The position numbers and the translations under genes were made by a program. A stretch of DNA of 5,735 nucleotides from Alloprevotella sp. (GTDB lineage Bacteria; Bacteroidota; Bacteroidia; Bacteroidales; Bacteroidaceae), in the NCBI GenBank assembly GCA_015259235.1, contig JABZGM010000139.1:1-5735 (forward strand). Reading direction: 5' to 3'. Each line of letters opens with the position of its first letter. Within the stretch, counting starts at the first letter, position 1. Positions 5,639 to 5,735 of this stretch are shown in pieces. Below the pieces are notes generated by a model, which was not told the origin of the DNA, did not search any database, and saw nothing but the letters and a program-made list of their open reading frames with translations.

Positions 5639-5735
5639 ATGTCTACCCAATTTTCTACAGACGAGTTGTATCAACAACTCCAAAGCAATCAAATTACATG
5701 GCTAGAGTTCATGCATCAAAGCGAATACTCAGAAG
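5639..5735 (+). CDS. Start of a small conserved-type hypothetical protein (truncated by window end)
   Basis: An ATG at 5639 opens a frame that continues to the window edge, 32 codons visible: it begins MSTQFSTDELYQQLQ and contains ITWLEFMHQSEYSE. An in-frame TAA at 5603-5605 leaves this as the only ATG start. The pattern of a short helix, then a T-W-x-E-F segment and S-x-Y, resembles small uncharacterised proteins that I recall from Bacteroidales conjugative elements, but I cannot name a family. Its orientation follows the DUF4099-like gene after a 162-base gap, so it may be in the same operon or have its own promoter. Function is unknown. Confidence 0.6.
   Translation, partial: MSTQFSTDELYQQLQSNQITWLEFMHQSEYSE

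Larger units (their letters stand above)
1..5735. mobile_element. Internal segment of a Bacteroidales conjugative element
   Basis: The whole window is best read as the interior of an integrated conjugative element. Seen directly: a MobC/TraG-type coupling ATPase, a secreted M23 plus glucosaminidase hydrolase, a DUF4099/DUF3945-like protein, an HTH regulator and a toxin-antitoxin pair, with promoters of the Bacteroidetes TAnnTTTG class. From family knowledge, this set is typical of CTnDOT-like and related elements in Bacteroides, Prevotella, Porphyromonas and relatives. No integrase, relaxase, attachment site or tra channel gene is visible, so the element's boundaries and type are inferred. 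A conjugative plasmid is an alternative that the window cannot exclude. Confidence 0.75.

Overview
The window looks like part of an integrated conjugative element (conjugative transposon/ICE) of a Bacteroidales bacterium. The main evidence is a Bacteroidales-type conjugation coupling protein (MobC/TraG family), a DUF4099/DUF3945-like protein of the kind carried by these elements, a secreted cell-wall hydrolase of conjugative-element type, and promoter elements matching the Bacteroidetes -7 consensus TAnnTTTG. No tRNA, rRNA, CRISPR array, insertion sequence or element end was seen. The exact genus cannot be read from this window.

Layout. Positions 57-2375 (+) encode the coupling protein that would feed relaxase-bound DNA into the mating channel. 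Its stop overlaps the start of a small XRE-type helix-turn-helix protein (2372-2761, +) by four bases, so the two are probably translationally coupled. A strong hairpin at 2785-2821 separates this pair from a convergent toxin-antitoxin operon on the minus strand: a Phd/YefM-like antitoxin (3419-3165) followed by a RelE/ParE-superfamily toxin (3175-2837), overlapping by 11 bases. Upstream of the antitoxin is a TAnnTTTG -7 match with clustered GATAC/GTATC inverted repeats, a plausible autoregulatory operator.

Further right, also on the minus strand, a secreted two-domain peptidoglycan hydrolase (4636-3512; LytM/M23 endopeptidase plus a glucosaminidase-like domain) starts 60 bases from a divergent plus-strand gene (4697-5476; DUF4099/DUF3945-like). 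The gap between them holds a near-symmetric 49-base dyad that places an identical TAACTTTG -7 element on each strand. This is the most striking non-coding signal in the window. After a 162-base gap containing a short palindrome and a compound hairpin, a small gene begins at 5639 and runs off the window end.

How it fits together. The coupling protein and the wall hydrolase belong to DNA transfer. The HTH protein is a candidate regulator of the element. The toxin-antitoxin pair probably stabilises the element as an addiction module. The DUF4099-like gene and the small gene after it look like the start of the accessory block that often lies beyond the mob genes. I see no clearly new multi-gene system; the items most worth following are the symmetric divergent promoter, the structured 5477-5638 gap, and the coupling of a regulator to mobC.
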